A stretch of DNA of 64,000 nt, taken from Gammaproteobacteria bacterium. Its GTDB lineage: Bacteria; Pseudomonadota; Gammaproteobacteria; GRL18. The notes under the pieces were generated by a model. It had not been told where the DNA came from. It ran no database searches and worked only from the letters and a program-made list of their open reading frames with translations. Below, piece after piece: positions 1-6,383 of the stretch. The position numbers and the translations under genes were made by a program. Positions within the stretch are counted from its first letter, which is position 1, and each line of letters starts with the position of its first letter. The stretch is from contig JALUZF010000162.1 in assembly GCA_027012135.1 (NCBI GenBank), positions 1 through 64,000 on the forward strand. The letters are read 5' to 3'.

Positions 1-17
1 ATCCATCCATGGAGGTT

Positions 18-43
18 TTTCGGCAGCATCCCTGCTGCCGAAA
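18..43. terminator. Perfect 11-bp hairpin, terminator-like
   Basis: An 11-bp inverted repeat (TTTCGGCAGCA against TGCTGCCGAAA) encloses a TCCC loop. The A/T ends on both arms would let it act in either direction. It lies just before the cassette region and may close an upstream gene outside the window. Confidence 0.55.
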
Positions 44-128
44 CTTCATCAAGAAGCACGGTCAATGGATACTCAGAGGTTATAAATTTCAAATTGAATA
101 TATTTTAACCAAAGTATAATCTGGCGCT
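44..128 (+). repeat. Dispersed ~85-bp repeat, copy 1
   Basis: This stretch matches 41006-41090 almost base for base, including the shared core AACTCAGAGGTTATAAATTT at the second site, with about ten scattered differences. Neither copy has a convincing ORF. Both lie between genes and run in the same orientation. It may be a small mobile or regulatory repeat; the function is unknown. Confidence 0.8.
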
Positions 129-151
129 TTATTTATATTTTATATAAGTAC

Positions 152-180
152 TTGTATAAACCTTGTTGCATTAATATTAT
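152..180 (+). promoter_or_regulatory. Candidate sigma-70 promoter for the antitoxin genes
   Basis: A TTGTAT (-35) and TATTAT (-10) pair is separated by exactly 17 bp, about 65 bp before the first ORF. The surrounding DNA is very AT-rich, so a chance match is possible. Confidence 0.35.
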
Positions 181-246
181 AAACTAATGAAGAAATTAGT
201 ATTTGTAGGACGCAGTCTGGAAAATTATCATAAAGGAGCGAAATAA

Positions 247-525
247 ATGAGTAACTTACAAAGTTTTGACAACGTTTGGGATGCTCTGGAAGATGATCCA
301 GTTATGGCTGAAAATATGAAGCTCCGTTCTACCCTTTTAATGGCAATTACCAGAAATATTAAAAGCAGGAACATCAATCAAACAGAAGCAGCCAGGCTAC
401 TGGAAATTACCCAGCCTCGTGTTAGTGCTCTTTTAAAAGGCAAAATTGAAGATTTTCGTCTGGATACACTGGTAAACTTTGCCCATAGACTGGGGTTGCA
501 TATTGATTTGAAGATTGCGGCCTGA
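247..525 (+). CDS. XRE-family antitoxin-like HTH protein
   Basis: A 92-residue helix-turn-helix protein of the short XRE type (COG5606-like) that usually represses its own operon and neutralises a RelE/HigB-fold toxin. The HTH lies around residues 40-75 (NQTEAARLLEITQPRVSALL). An AAAGGAGCG ribosome site precedes the ATG. The stop overlaps the next start by one base (TGATG), so the two antitoxin-like genes are translationally coupled. No toxin ORF is present in the 246 bases upstream or immediately downstream. It may be an orphan antitoxin that traps foreign toxins, or a regulator; its partner is unknown. Confidence 0.8.
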   Translation: MSNLQSFDNVWDALEDDPVMAENMKLRSTLLMAITRNIKSRNINQTEAARLLEITQPRVSALLKGKIEDFRLDTLVNFAHRLGLHIDLKIAA

Positions 526-842
526 TGCTGACGAAAATGCGATCATTTGTTCCGCCTCACACAGGAGCATTTATTAAAGAAGTCTATTTAATGCCCTTTA
601 ATATAAGTGCCCGTACAGTTGCAGAAAAACTAAAAGTCTCTCCTTCCACATTTAATCGTCTGGTAAATAAGGAAAGTAATATTTCCCCTGAAATGGCATT
701 ACGTTTATCAAAAACACTGGGGCGCACACCAGAGAGCTGGCTTGCAATGCAGGATTTATATAACTTGTGGCATACAAAAAATAAGGTTGATTTAAAACAG
801 GTTGAAAAGTTAAATATTGATGCAGCGAGAAGGCTCAATTAG
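525..842 (+). CDS. higA: HigA-type antitoxin, solo
   Basis: A 105-residue protein with the HigA/VapI pattern: an N-terminal PPHTGAFIKE variant of the usual HPGE segment, an HTH with VSPSTFNRLVNKESNISPEM around residues 38-57, then the tail TPESWLAMQDLYNLW. HigA binds HigB toxin and its own promoter. Here the partner slot is filled by another antitoxin-like HTH gene instead of higB, which is unusual. The gene ends nine bases before an attC-like site, as expected for the last gene of an integron cassette. The family is clear; the symbol is by similarity only. Confidence 0.8.
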   Translation: MLTKMRSFVPPHTGAFIKEVYLMPFNISARTVAEKLKVSPSTFNRLVNKESNISPEMALRLSKTLGRTPESWLAMQDLYNLWHTKNKVDLKQVEKLNIDAARRLN

Positions 843-850
843 TATCAAGT

Positions 851-927
851 GCATTAACACGGACTGCCTAAAGCCGCATAGCAAAGCAGCGCGGCTTTGG
901 GCATCCGATTATGCAGTGGTTATGTGC
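851..927 (+). repeat. attC-like recombination site
   Basis: The site starts with GCATTAACAC and ends with GTTATGTGC. Between them an imperfect hairpin pairs GCCTAAAGCCGC with GCGCGGCTTTGGGC. Placement directly after a stop codon and before the next ORF fits an integron attC. The terminal core GTTATGT departs from the GTTRRRY consensus, so this is a moderate call. Confidence 0.5.
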
Positions 928-948
928 GATAAAGAGGGAGAAGGGCGA

Positions 949-1188
949 ATGATAAAACGGGTTCTCATGAGAGTTGTACTCGTGTTTCTTGTATTCACAC
1001 TTTTTGGTCCGCTAATCGGGGCTCCAGATATAGTGATAGCAGCAGAGGAGGTGCCGCCAGTAAAAAAGAGCAAAAGCGGAATTTGCCATCCAAAGGGTGG
1101 CACCTATTACAAACGCACAAAAAACTATAGGCCTTATTCAAGCATGGAGGCATGTCTGAAGAGTGGAGGACGAAAACCGAAACGGTAG
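949..1188 (+). CDS. Small exported protein with C-terminal CLKSGGRKPK motif
   Basis: A 79-residue protein with a signal peptide (hydrophobic residues about 7-24, likely cleaved after AIVIAA-type sequence near residue 29). The mature part has two cysteines and a C-terminal block, CHPKGGTYYKRTKNYRPYSS followed by MEACLKSGGR, that recurs in small gammaproteobacterial exported proteins. No function is known to me. The longer reading from 817 is rejected because it would start inside the previous gene and read through the attC-like site; the ATG at 949 has a purine-rich GAGGGAGAAGGG before it. Confidence 0.65.
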   Translation: MIKRVLMRVVLVFLVFTLFGPLIGAPDIVIAAEEVPPVKKSKSGICHPKGGTYYKRTKNYRPYSSMEACLKSGGRKPKR

Positions 1189-1223
1189 GAGGAAGGTTTC
1201 AATACACATGGTAAACGCCACCG

Positions 1224-1291
1224 TAAATAATATGGCTGTCCCGTAATACGTTCCCTCTAAATAATATGGCTGTTCCGTAATACGTTTCATG
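1224..1291 (+). repeat. Two-copy 34-bp tandem repeat
   Basis: Units 1224-1257 and 1258-1291 begin with TAAATAATATGGCTGT and differ at only a few bases. Their core GGCTGTCCCGTAATAC resembles GGCTGTCCTGTAATAC inside the attC site at 63331-63402, so they may be duplicated attC debris. No ORF covers them. Confidence 0.7.
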
Positions 1292-1352
1292 TCCTAAAAA
1301 GTGGACATCAAGTCCTTGAAGATATAAGGTTAAAAAAATAGCCAGAACGGGC

Positions 1353-1420
1353 CAATAACACAATAGGCTGCGACAGTAGTATTGGTAATAATGTGTAAGC
1401 GGTTGAATATACTGTTATGC
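1353..1420 (+). repeat. attC-like site, degenerate
   Basis: The site starts CAATAACACAATAGG and ends ACTGTTATGC. The outer arms pair partly (ATAACA...ATA against the reverse complement of TATACTGTTAT). Placement between two cassette-type ORFs supports it; the weak inner hairpin does not. Confidence 0.4.
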
Positions 1421-1447
1421 GTAATAATAAAAACTGAGGGTTCAATA

Positions 1448-2335
1448 ATGGAAGCTGCTATATCATTTACATTGAAGTATGATGGATGCGAAGCAGAAGA
1501 CCACCACATTGATTTGTATGACGTTTCTCAAGCCTTAATTGGTTTCCAGCGTTCCTTGGCACTAACAGCGCATCTTGTTGTTAATGGTGAAATTATTACT
1601 CAAGCACCGTCCCTAAAAGGTGCAAGAATACTATCTACTCCACCAGAAGATGGTAGTTGGAAGGTGGTGGCAGTCGTTTTAGCTGGCGTATATGCAGCCA
1701 CAACAGCACCAAAAGACACCCCCCTTGGTCATATTATCCATTCAACCTATGACTATGTTGTTTCAGAGAGTCTCGGATTTCATGTCGACTATGATAAATC
1801 TCTTGGTGAGCTATATGAAAAACACAAAGAAAAAGAACAAGAATTACCAAAAATTGAACAACATCAAGTTGATTCCCTTATAGAAAAATGCTCAACAGCA
1901 CTAACAGAAATCCATCGTCCAATTTTTAAAACACAAACAGCATCAAAAGCAATAATACAATCAAGCATGGGGGGTGAATATCAGAATATAGGCTGTGTCC
2001 TTGATCTTGAAACATATCAATATATTCACGAAATCTTTGTAAGTGAAGAACCTGAAATAATATCCGGCAGAATATCAAGCTATAATAGCAATACATACAA
2101 AGGACGAATTTATGTTGCATCTGAAGGAAGGTCTGTCGCTTTCGAACTATCTGATAATTGTCGCTCTAATCATGAAGTACAACTTGTTGTGGCAAGCTTA
2201 AGTGTAAATGCCATTAAAGATTACAATAGCGAGTGGAGTATTGTGAATTGTAAAGTATTCAAAAATACCAGTCGAAGTGGCACACTAAAAAGCTACACAA
2301 TTATTAAAATATCTCATGATAACATTGCTGAATAA
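1448..2335 (+). CDS. DUF7946-like protein of unknown function
   Basis: A 295-residue soluble protein from the ATG at 1448, which has GAGG upstream; an earlier ATG at 1382 would start inside the attC-like site. The N-terminus (FTLKYDGCEAEDHHIDLYDV) and the segment LSTPPEDGSWKVV match my memory of a domain family called DUF7946; I cannot check this. A short helical region near residues 95-115 is followed by a charged coiled stretch (about 120-150) and a beta-rich C-terminus. It fills one whole cassette between two attC-like sites. Defence genes are common in cassettes, but nothing in the sequence shows that role here. Confidence 0.6.
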   Translation: MEAAISFTLKYDGCEAEDHHIDLYDVSQALIGFQRSLALTAHLVVNGEIITQAPSLKGARILSTPPEDGSWKVVAVVLAGVYAATTAPKDTPLGHIIHSTYDYVVSESLGFHVDYDKSLGELYEKHKEKEQELPKIEQHQVDSLIEKCSTALTEIHRPIFKTQTASKAIIQSSMGGEYQNIGCVLDLETYQYIHEIFVSEEPEIISGRISSYNSNTYKGRIYVASEGRSVAFELSDNCRSNHEVQLVVASLSVNAIKDYNSEWSIVNCKVFKNTSRSGTLKSYTIIKISHDNIAE

Positions 2336-2338
2336 ATC

Positions 2339-2410
2339 GCATAACAATACGCTCGTTCGGACGCAAACTACGCTGCGCTTCATTTGCGCCGCACAGCTTG
2401 GTCGTTAGGC
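2339..2410 (+). repeat. attC site (well formed)
   Basis: The left core GCATAAC and right core GTTAGGC fit the integron RYYYAAC/GTTRRRY pattern, the right one perfectly. The inner arms pair GGACGCAAA with TTTGCGCC around an ACTACGCTGCGCTTCA loop. It starts four bases after a stop codon, the standard position for a cassette attC. Confidence 0.85.
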
Positions 2411-2426
2411 ATACAAAGGAAAGGGC

Positions 2427-2771
2427 ATGTATCTTTTAGAAATCCAAATAAAGCCAGATCTATGGATGTACTTCTTTCTAGCAGTTGTTGGCTCCCTGGC
2501 AGTACGGTTCGTGATCACTCTGTTTACAACACTCGAGATAGAGCTCGAAGAATCTGGGCGTGGATTCTTCGATACATTTATATCATTCTTTAAAGGCAAA
2601 GGCATCGATGGAAATCGCTCATTTGATCATTTTCAGACATTTGTCCTTGGTGTTATGGAGCTTTCTATTTTTCCCATCTTATTAATTGCAAACAAACCCG
2701 AATACATAGGAGGCTGGCTGGTATTAAATCATTACCTCAATGGAATAGGTGGACTCAAAAGCGTTGGATAG
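2427..2771 (+). CDS. Small membrane protein, probably truncated at its 3' end
   Basis: A 114-residue protein with two hydrophobic segments (about residues 13-35 and 70-92) and an acidic loop between them, beginning 16 bases after the attC right core. The stop at 2769-2771 falls right where the sequence changes to a xerC-like 3' end; in another frame the reading continues as [12 protein letters not shown], a plausible original continuation. The gene may therefore be cut or frameshifted. The product is unknown and could be a cassette-borne membrane protein. Confidence 0.5.
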   Translation: MYLLEIQIKPDLWMYFFLAVVGSLAVRFVITLFTTLEIELEESGRGFFDTFISFFKGKGIDGNRSFDHFQTFVLGVMELSIFPILLIANKPEYIGGWLVLNHYLNGIGGLKSVG

Positions 2772-2781
2772 GTGAATTTGA

Positions 2782-2886
2782 GACAGCCACAATTATCCCA
2801 CTTATACCCACCTGGATTTCCAGCATCTGGCGGAAGTGTATGACAAGGCCCATCCCAGAGCCAGGAAAAAGAAGTCAGGGAATTAA
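2782..2886 (+). pseudogene. xerC: 3' fragment of a xerC tyrosine recombinase gene
   Basis: From 2803 to the TAA at 2884-2886 the plus strand reads [20 protein letters not shown] and a basic tail KKKSGN. This is the very end of XerC, including the catalytic tyrosine segment YTHLDF. Everything upstream of it (the rest of the catalytic domain) is missing, and an in-frame stop lies at 2779-2781. It is a relic. In Pseudomonas xerC lies downstream of lysA-dapF, and here lysA is 37 kb away without these neighbours, so the tail marks a rearrangement or transferred end. Confidence 0.75.
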
Positions 2887-2931
2887 AAAATTGCAACTAT
2901 CTGTTTGATAATAAAATTATGGATTTAAAAC

Positions 2932-2959
2932 TTGACTATGCGTACGTTTCTGCGTACGC
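2932..2959 (+). promoter_or_regulatory. Promoter with two GTAC-centred operators for yefM-yoeB
   Basis: A TTGACT (-35) at 2932-2937 is followed by two copies of a palindrome, GCGTACGT (2940-2947) and GCGTACGC (2952-2959), that overlap the -10 region. YefM/Phd antitoxins bind short palindromic pairs centred on GTAC in their own promoters. A strong GGAGG (2968-2972) lies just before yefM. Confidence 0.6.
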
Positions 2960-2978
2960 TATGCTCTGGAGGTAAATC

Positions 2979-3221
2979 ATGACTATTTTGAATGCAACAG
3001 AAGCCAGGTCAAAACTTTATAACTTAATTGATGAAACAAAAGAAACTCATCAACCCATTGTTATAACAGGAAAAAGGGGTAATGCAGTTCTGATATCAGA
3101 AGAAGACTGGAATGCCATATCTGAAACTCTTCATTTGCTGTCAATTCCTGGTATGAGAGAATCTATAAAAGAAGGTATGGAACAGGATATATCAGAATGT
3201 TCTAAGGAAATTGACTGGTGA
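2979..3221 (+). CDS. yefM: Phd/YefM-family antitoxin
   Basis: An 80-residue antitoxin. The N-terminal half (LNATEARSKLYNLIDETKET) is the Phd/YefM DNA-binding fold, and the segment GNAVLISEEDWNAISETLHL is typical of YefM. The acidic C-terminus (about 55-80) would wrap the toxin. A strong ribosome site, GGAGG, lies six bases before the ATG. The TGA overlaps the GTG start of the toxin gene by four bases, so the pair is coupled. It likely represses the promoter at 2932-2959. Both genes look intact. Confidence 0.92.
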   Translation: MTILNATEARSKLYNLIDETKETHQPIVITGKRGNAVLISEEDWNAISETLHLLSIPGMRESIKEGMEQDISECSKEIDW

Positions 3222-3481
3222 GCTGGGAGTTGGTCTATACAAAACAGGCACAAAAAGATGCAAAAAAACTAACAGCATCAGGATTAAAAAATAAAGCGAA
3301 GGATTTGCTTGAAATAATTAAAGAAAACCCCTATCAGAATCCCCCACCGTATGAAAAATTAGTAGGCGATTTATCAGGTGCCTATTCCCGAAGAATAAAC
3401 ATACAACACAGACTGGTATATCAGATTTACGAAAAAGAGCATGTTATAAAAATTATCAGACTGTGGACGCACTATGCATAA
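3218..3481 (+). CDS. yoeB: YoeB/Txe-family toxin (ribosome-dependent mRNA interferase)
   Basis: An 87-residue RelE-fold toxin starting at GTG. YoeB cuts mRNA in the ribosomal A site and is held inactive by YefM. Seen here are the N-terminal KQAQKDAKKL helix, the basic core YSRRINIQHRLVYQI with the R/H residues expected at the active site, and the C-terminal WTHYA, a variant of the family's WSHY end. Length is normal (84-90). It overlaps yefM by four bases and appears functional. Confidence 0.92.
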   Translation: MSWELVYTKQAQKDAKKLTASGLKNKAKDLLEIIKENPYQNPPPYEKLVGDLSGAYSRRINIQHRLVYQIYEKEHVIKIIRLWTHYA

Positions 3482-3527
3482 AATGATAGCTTTAATTGTG
3501 CTGTTTTTCCCTTAAAGTTTCCAGCTT

Positions 3528-3713
3528 ATGGATAACTTTCTCAAAGTATTACAGGACAGCCATAATTTATTTTTGTTAAAAAACATTAAAGATTACGTCT
3601 TTAATTTTAATGATGTTGATTGTACTGTTATTCCTCGTAGAGATGCAGAAGGTTCTGTCGTTTTGTCTCTTGACTGTAATTGCAATGTAGTTATACTTTG
3701 TTTGTATGAATGA
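3528..3713 (+). CDS. Short ORF of unknown function
   Basis: A 61-residue ORF between yoeB and the BrnT relic. No signal peptide or recognised motif is visible; it has two neighbouring cysteines (CNCNVV). The ribosome site is weak. It may be a broken piece of a longer gene, as its surroundings are full of gene fragments. Kept only because nothing else explains the stretch. Confidence 0.25.
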   Translation: MDNFLKVLQDSHNLFLLKNIKDYVFNFNDVDCTVIPRRDAEGSVVLSLDCNCNVVILCLYE

Positions 3714-3714
3714 G

Positions 3715-3812
3715 TTGAAATTTACTTGGGATGAAATTAAAGCCTTAAAAAATCAAAAAAACATGGAATTACCTTTGAAGAGGCAAAGAGAATAATTGAA
3801 GACACCCACTAA
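3715..3812 (+). pseudogene. brnT: Frameshifted 5' fragment of a BrnT-type toxin gene
   Basis: Starting at a TTG, the reading is KFTWDEIKALKNQK; after a shift in the A-run near 3755-3761 it continues HGITFEEAKRIIEDTH and stops at 3810-3812. The combined sequence is the first third of BrnT, a RelE-like toxin of the BrnT/BrnA system. The rest of the toxin is missing, so the relic is certainly inactive. A CopG/BrnA-like antitoxin, also frameshifted, lies 1.4 kb downstream. Confidence 0.75.
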
Positions 3813-3823
3813 AGGACAGTTGT

Positions 3824-3870
3824 GGACATCCATTAAATGAAAATTACAACTCATCAATAGATGGGTGTCC
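3824..3870. repeat. Short inverted repeat
   Basis: GGACATCCAT (3824-3833) pairs with ATGGGTGTCC (3861-3870), one mismatch, 27-base loop. GATGGGTGTCC recurs at 5127-5137. It may be an end of a small element; nothing firm. Confidence 0.4.
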
Positions 3871-3922
3871 TGGTTCACCTTCTTCCATAAATAAGGTAAG
3901 CTGATACAAGTTACGCGGCAAT

Positions 3923-3983
3923 GTCCAACAGACATATATACGTAATGCTGCGCACAACGCATAAATGCTGAGATGTTATATGC
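3923..3983 (+). repeat. attC-like site, degenerate
   Basis: The left core GTCCAAC fits RYYYAAC exactly and the right end GTTATATGC equals the right end of the attC at 63331-63402. The inner arms (ATGCTGCG against CGCAT) pair poorly. Located directly before a cassette-type ORF. Confidence 0.4.
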
Positions 3984-4297
3984 AAATAAAGAAGGCGCCT
4001 GTGTACGCTGTAATATTTAAGGCAAAAATTAACAAGCTGGATCAAGCTTATTCCGAAACCGCTACAAGAATGCGCGAATTGGCGATAAATGAATATGGCT
4101 GTACAGAATTTGTTTCTGTAACAGAGGGAGAGCAGGAAATATCTATATCTTACTGGAACAATAAGAAAGATATTGCAGCATGGAAACAGAACGCTGAACA
4201 CTTGGTGGTGCAGGAGTTAGGAAAATCAGAATGGTACAAATCTTATCAAGTACAGGTTGTTGAGGTAATTCGAGAATACGAGAAGAAACAAAAATAA
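3980..4297 (+). CDS. ABM-domain (antibiotic biosynthesis monooxygenase-like) protein
   Basis: A 105-residue single-domain protein of the dimeric alpha-beta barrel type. The pattern PVYAVIFKAKIN, then a helix ending in MRELAINEYGC, then SISYWNNKKDIAAWKQNAEH fits the ABM fold; members can be monooxygenases or simply ligand-binding proteins. The ATG at 3980 lies inside the right core of the attC-like site, as is common when a cassette's first gene begins at the recombination point; an ATG five codons earlier is possible. Its stop overlaps the methyltransferase start, so the two likely form one cassette. The substrate is unknown. Confidence 0.7.
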   Translation: MQIKKAPVYAVIFKAKINKLDQAYSETATRMRELAINEYGCTEFVSVTEGEQEISISYWNNKKDIAAWKQNAEHLVVQELGKSEWYKSYQVQVVEVIREYEKKQK

Positions 4298-4974
4298 TGG
4301 AACTGAAGAGCATAGTCCCATGGGGCAGGTCATTTTCCGAATATCAAAAAATGTTCTTATTATCGGAAATAGATTTGCAAAAAAATATTCTTGGTTGTGG
4401 TGATGGCCCAGCTTCTTTCAATGCAGAGTCCACGGCAATCGGTAGCCAGGTAGTTTCCATTGATCCAGTCTATCAATTTAGTGGCGAGCAGATTCTATCC
4501 CGTATTAATGAAGTTTACCCTCAAGTGATGGAACAAATGTTACAAAATAAGGATGCTTATGTATGGGACAGCATAAACTCTGTCGAGGAATTGGGTAAGG
4601 TTAGAATGAAGGCTATGAATGCTTTTCTTGATGACTATGAGGTGGGTAAAATTTCAGGCCGTTATATCTTTGGTTCATTGCCATCACTACCATTTTCTAA
4701 TAAAGAATTTGAGTTAGCACTCTGCTCACATTATCTGTTTCTGTATAGTGACCATGTAAGCCAAGAGCAGCATATTTCTTCCATAAGGGAATTATGCCGT
4801 GTAGCAAGTGAGGTACGGATTTATCCTGTTTTGTCTCTTGACGGTAATCAGTCAATGCATCTCAAACCGGTAATCTCGGCATTGGCTGATGATGGAATTG
4901 AATCTTCATTGGAGCATGTTAATTATGAATTTCAAAAAGGTGCTACAGAAATGTTTGTGGCAAAAAGCGTATAA
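4297..4974 (+). CDS. SAM-dependent methyltransferase-like protein
   Basis: A 225-residue protein with the class I methyltransferase motif I variant ILGCGDGPASF (residues 31-41), followed by the acidic end of strand 2 (SIDPVYQF, 54-61). A later segment, FELALCSHYLFLYSDH, matches the post-motif region where the substrate domain begins. It overlaps the ABM gene by one base. Related proteins with GCGDGPA-F and IDP-YQF are common, but their substrate is not known to me. The stop is followed by TATAACAAGACCGC, the left half of an attC. Confidence 0.7.
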   Translation: MELKSIVPWGRSFSEYQKMFLLSEIDLQKNILGCGDGPASFNAESTAIGSQVVSIDPVYQFSGEQILSRINEVYPQVMEQMLQNKDAYVWDSINSVEELGKVRMKAMNAFLDDYEVGKISGRYIFGSLPSLPFSNKEFELALCSHYLFLYSDHVSQEQHISSIRELCRVASEVRIYPVLSLDGNQSMHLKPVISALADDGIESSLEHVNYEFQKGATEMFVAKSV

Positions 4975-5091
4975 CAAGACCGCTCAACCGACCAGTCCAG
5001 TCAGCTAATTCCAGATAGTCAGCAAGTATAAAGGCAATACCATTTTCTTTAAGTGAACTGCTGATAAAGGCTGAGAATTTAATGGTTAGGG
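4970..5091 (+). repeat. Possible damaged attC after the methyltransferase gene
   Basis: GTATAACAAGACCGCTCAAC at 4970-4989 is a normal attC left half. The only right-core candidate, GTTAGGG at 5085-5091, misses the final pyrimidine, and the inner arms do not pair. The right half may have been lost. Confidence 0.3.
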
Positions 5092-5189
5092 TTGTATGTG
5101 ATGAGGATAGGGGTGATTAGTTATTTGATGGGTGTCCGCAACTCCGCGATAAATTAGTGCAGGTTATTAGCGTAAAGGTAAAAAGCTCT

Positions 5190-5463
5190 ATGAGCAAACC
5201 AATTCAATATCATGATGAACCTTTGGGTGATCTAAAAGTAGTTCCTGACTTTTTACCTTCACCCGAAGAGTTAGCGCTTAAGCAAAAAAACACAAAAGTC
5301 ACGTTCTCTCTTAGTTCTGAGAGCATAGCCTACTTCAAAGAAACTGAAAAAACATCATATGCAGTATCAAAAAATGATCCGTCAGTTACTTGATGAGTAT
5401 GTTGCTCACCAAAAATCGCTAACAAATAGCTCCAGCGGACACGCCAAAGGCGCGCGCCGCTGA
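5190..5463 (+). pseudogene. Frameshifted CopG/BrnA-type antitoxin gene
   Basis: The ATG at 5190 opens SKPIQYHDEPLGDLKVVPDF, then KVTFSLSSESIAYFKET. The current frame soon stops at 5393. Removing one A from the A-run at about 5347-5352 restores KHHMQYQKMIRQLLDEYVAH, the standard C-terminus of CopG-type antitoxins found with BrnT-like toxins. The sequence therefore holds a one-base insertion in A6. In the restored frame the stop is at 5461-5463, inside the attC. It could be a sequencing slip, a pseudogene, or slippage-prone expression. Confidence 0.75.
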
Positions 5464-5478
5464 GCATTGGCGTTATGC
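5417..5478 (+). repeat. attC site (well formed), end of left array
   Basis: Left core CGCTAAC and right core GTTATGC flank a hairpin, AGCGGACACGCC against GGCGCGCGCCGCT, with an AAA loop. Size (62 bp) and design are those of a classic integron attC. No cassette ORF follows on the plus strand, so this is the right-hand border of the array. Confidence 0.85.
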
Positions 5479-5582
5479 AAAATCACATAATATGGTAATG
5501 GTGGGTATCCTGATATTTTTCAGTACACTTTTAATCAATTCATATTATAAAAAAATTATACTTATTACGATGCTAAGAAAAA

Positions 5583-6221
5583 TTAATCAGGTACAGCATC
5601 TTTCAGTGATTTAAAGAAATTTTCAGGCGGGAAGGAGTCCAGAATTACTTCCACAGCCTTATTGATTAATTTACGGTTTTCATCTTCGCTCTTGTCCCGT
5701 TCAATACTGGTTGGTACTGAACCGCGCCAGATCAGACGGTTACCCTCAGAGGATACCAGATCAATAATAAATGTACCGGCAGAAAATTTATGGTCAGTAT
5801 TGGCAATACCTTTGCCGCTGCCGTATTCGTCATCCCAGGCCAGCCCCAGGTTATAGCTGTACAGTTCATTAAGCTGACCGACCTTGATACCTTCATCGCC
5901 GACAAAATAATAATTAACCCAGAAATCGGGCAGGATATGGCGTTCCTTGCGGATTTTTTTGGCAGCCATGGTATTTTCAATGGCCAGTGTGGCGCCGACA
6001 CTTTGAATAAAACGGTAATCAGGATTATTTTTAACGGTATCCGGAGCGGGGTTAAAATTGTATTTTTGCATCGCCTCAAAATTCTGGGCATAATCATACT
6101 TGATACGGGCACCTAACAGGCTGCTGACCGTTGTTACAGAGGAAGAGCAGGCAGTAAGCAATAGGCTCAGCAGCAGGCCAGTAATAAGTTTGTTTTTTTT
6201 GTATAAAGTATGAAAAAGCAT
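5583..6221 (-). CDS. DUF4136-like outer-membrane lipoprotein
   Basis: A 212-residue lipoprotein: basic N-terminus (YKKNKL), hydrophobic stretch, then the lipobox LLTAC with the lipidated cysteine at about residue 25. The mature part has the DUF4136 outline: YDYAQNFEAMQKYNF near the start, then a beta-rich domain ending with GTFIIDLVSSEGNRLIWRG. It would sit in the periplasm attached to a membrane. No enzyme activity is known for the family. It is a single gene on the minus strand facing away from the YpfJ gene; its 3' end faces the cassette array. Confidence 0.8.
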   Translation of the reverse strand: MLFHTLYKKNKLITGLLLSLLLTACSSSVTTVSSLLGARIKYDYAQNFEAMQKYNFNPAPDTVKNNPDYRFIQSVGATLAIENTMAAKKIRKERHILPDFWVNYYFVGDEGIKVGQLNELYSYNLGLAWDDEYGSGKGIANTDHKFSAGTFIIDLVSSEGNRLIWRGSVPTSIERDKSEDENRKLINKAVEVILDSFPPENFFKSLKDAVPD

Positions 6222-6383
6222 GGTAAAGTTCCTAAAAGTCCTGAACCTGAAAAATCGCCTGAATGGTTCGTATTTTGTTTTAACTTATTATATGTAAAAA
6301 CCACTATGAAAAATACCAGTGCTTCAATTTGTGTTTTTTATCATGGTTTGGAAAAATAGCTAATAAAATAAAAGGTAATCTCT

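Noticed and set aside
817-948. Extended N-terminus of the small exported protein
   Set aside because: It would overlap higA and translate through the attC-like hairpin; ATG 949 has a ribosome site and opens a signal peptide.
3753-4201. Two overlapping minus-strand ORFs (69 and 96 residues)
   Set aside because: They lie opposite the BrnT relic and ABM gene, lack ribosome sites and have unusual composition rich in C, Y and H.
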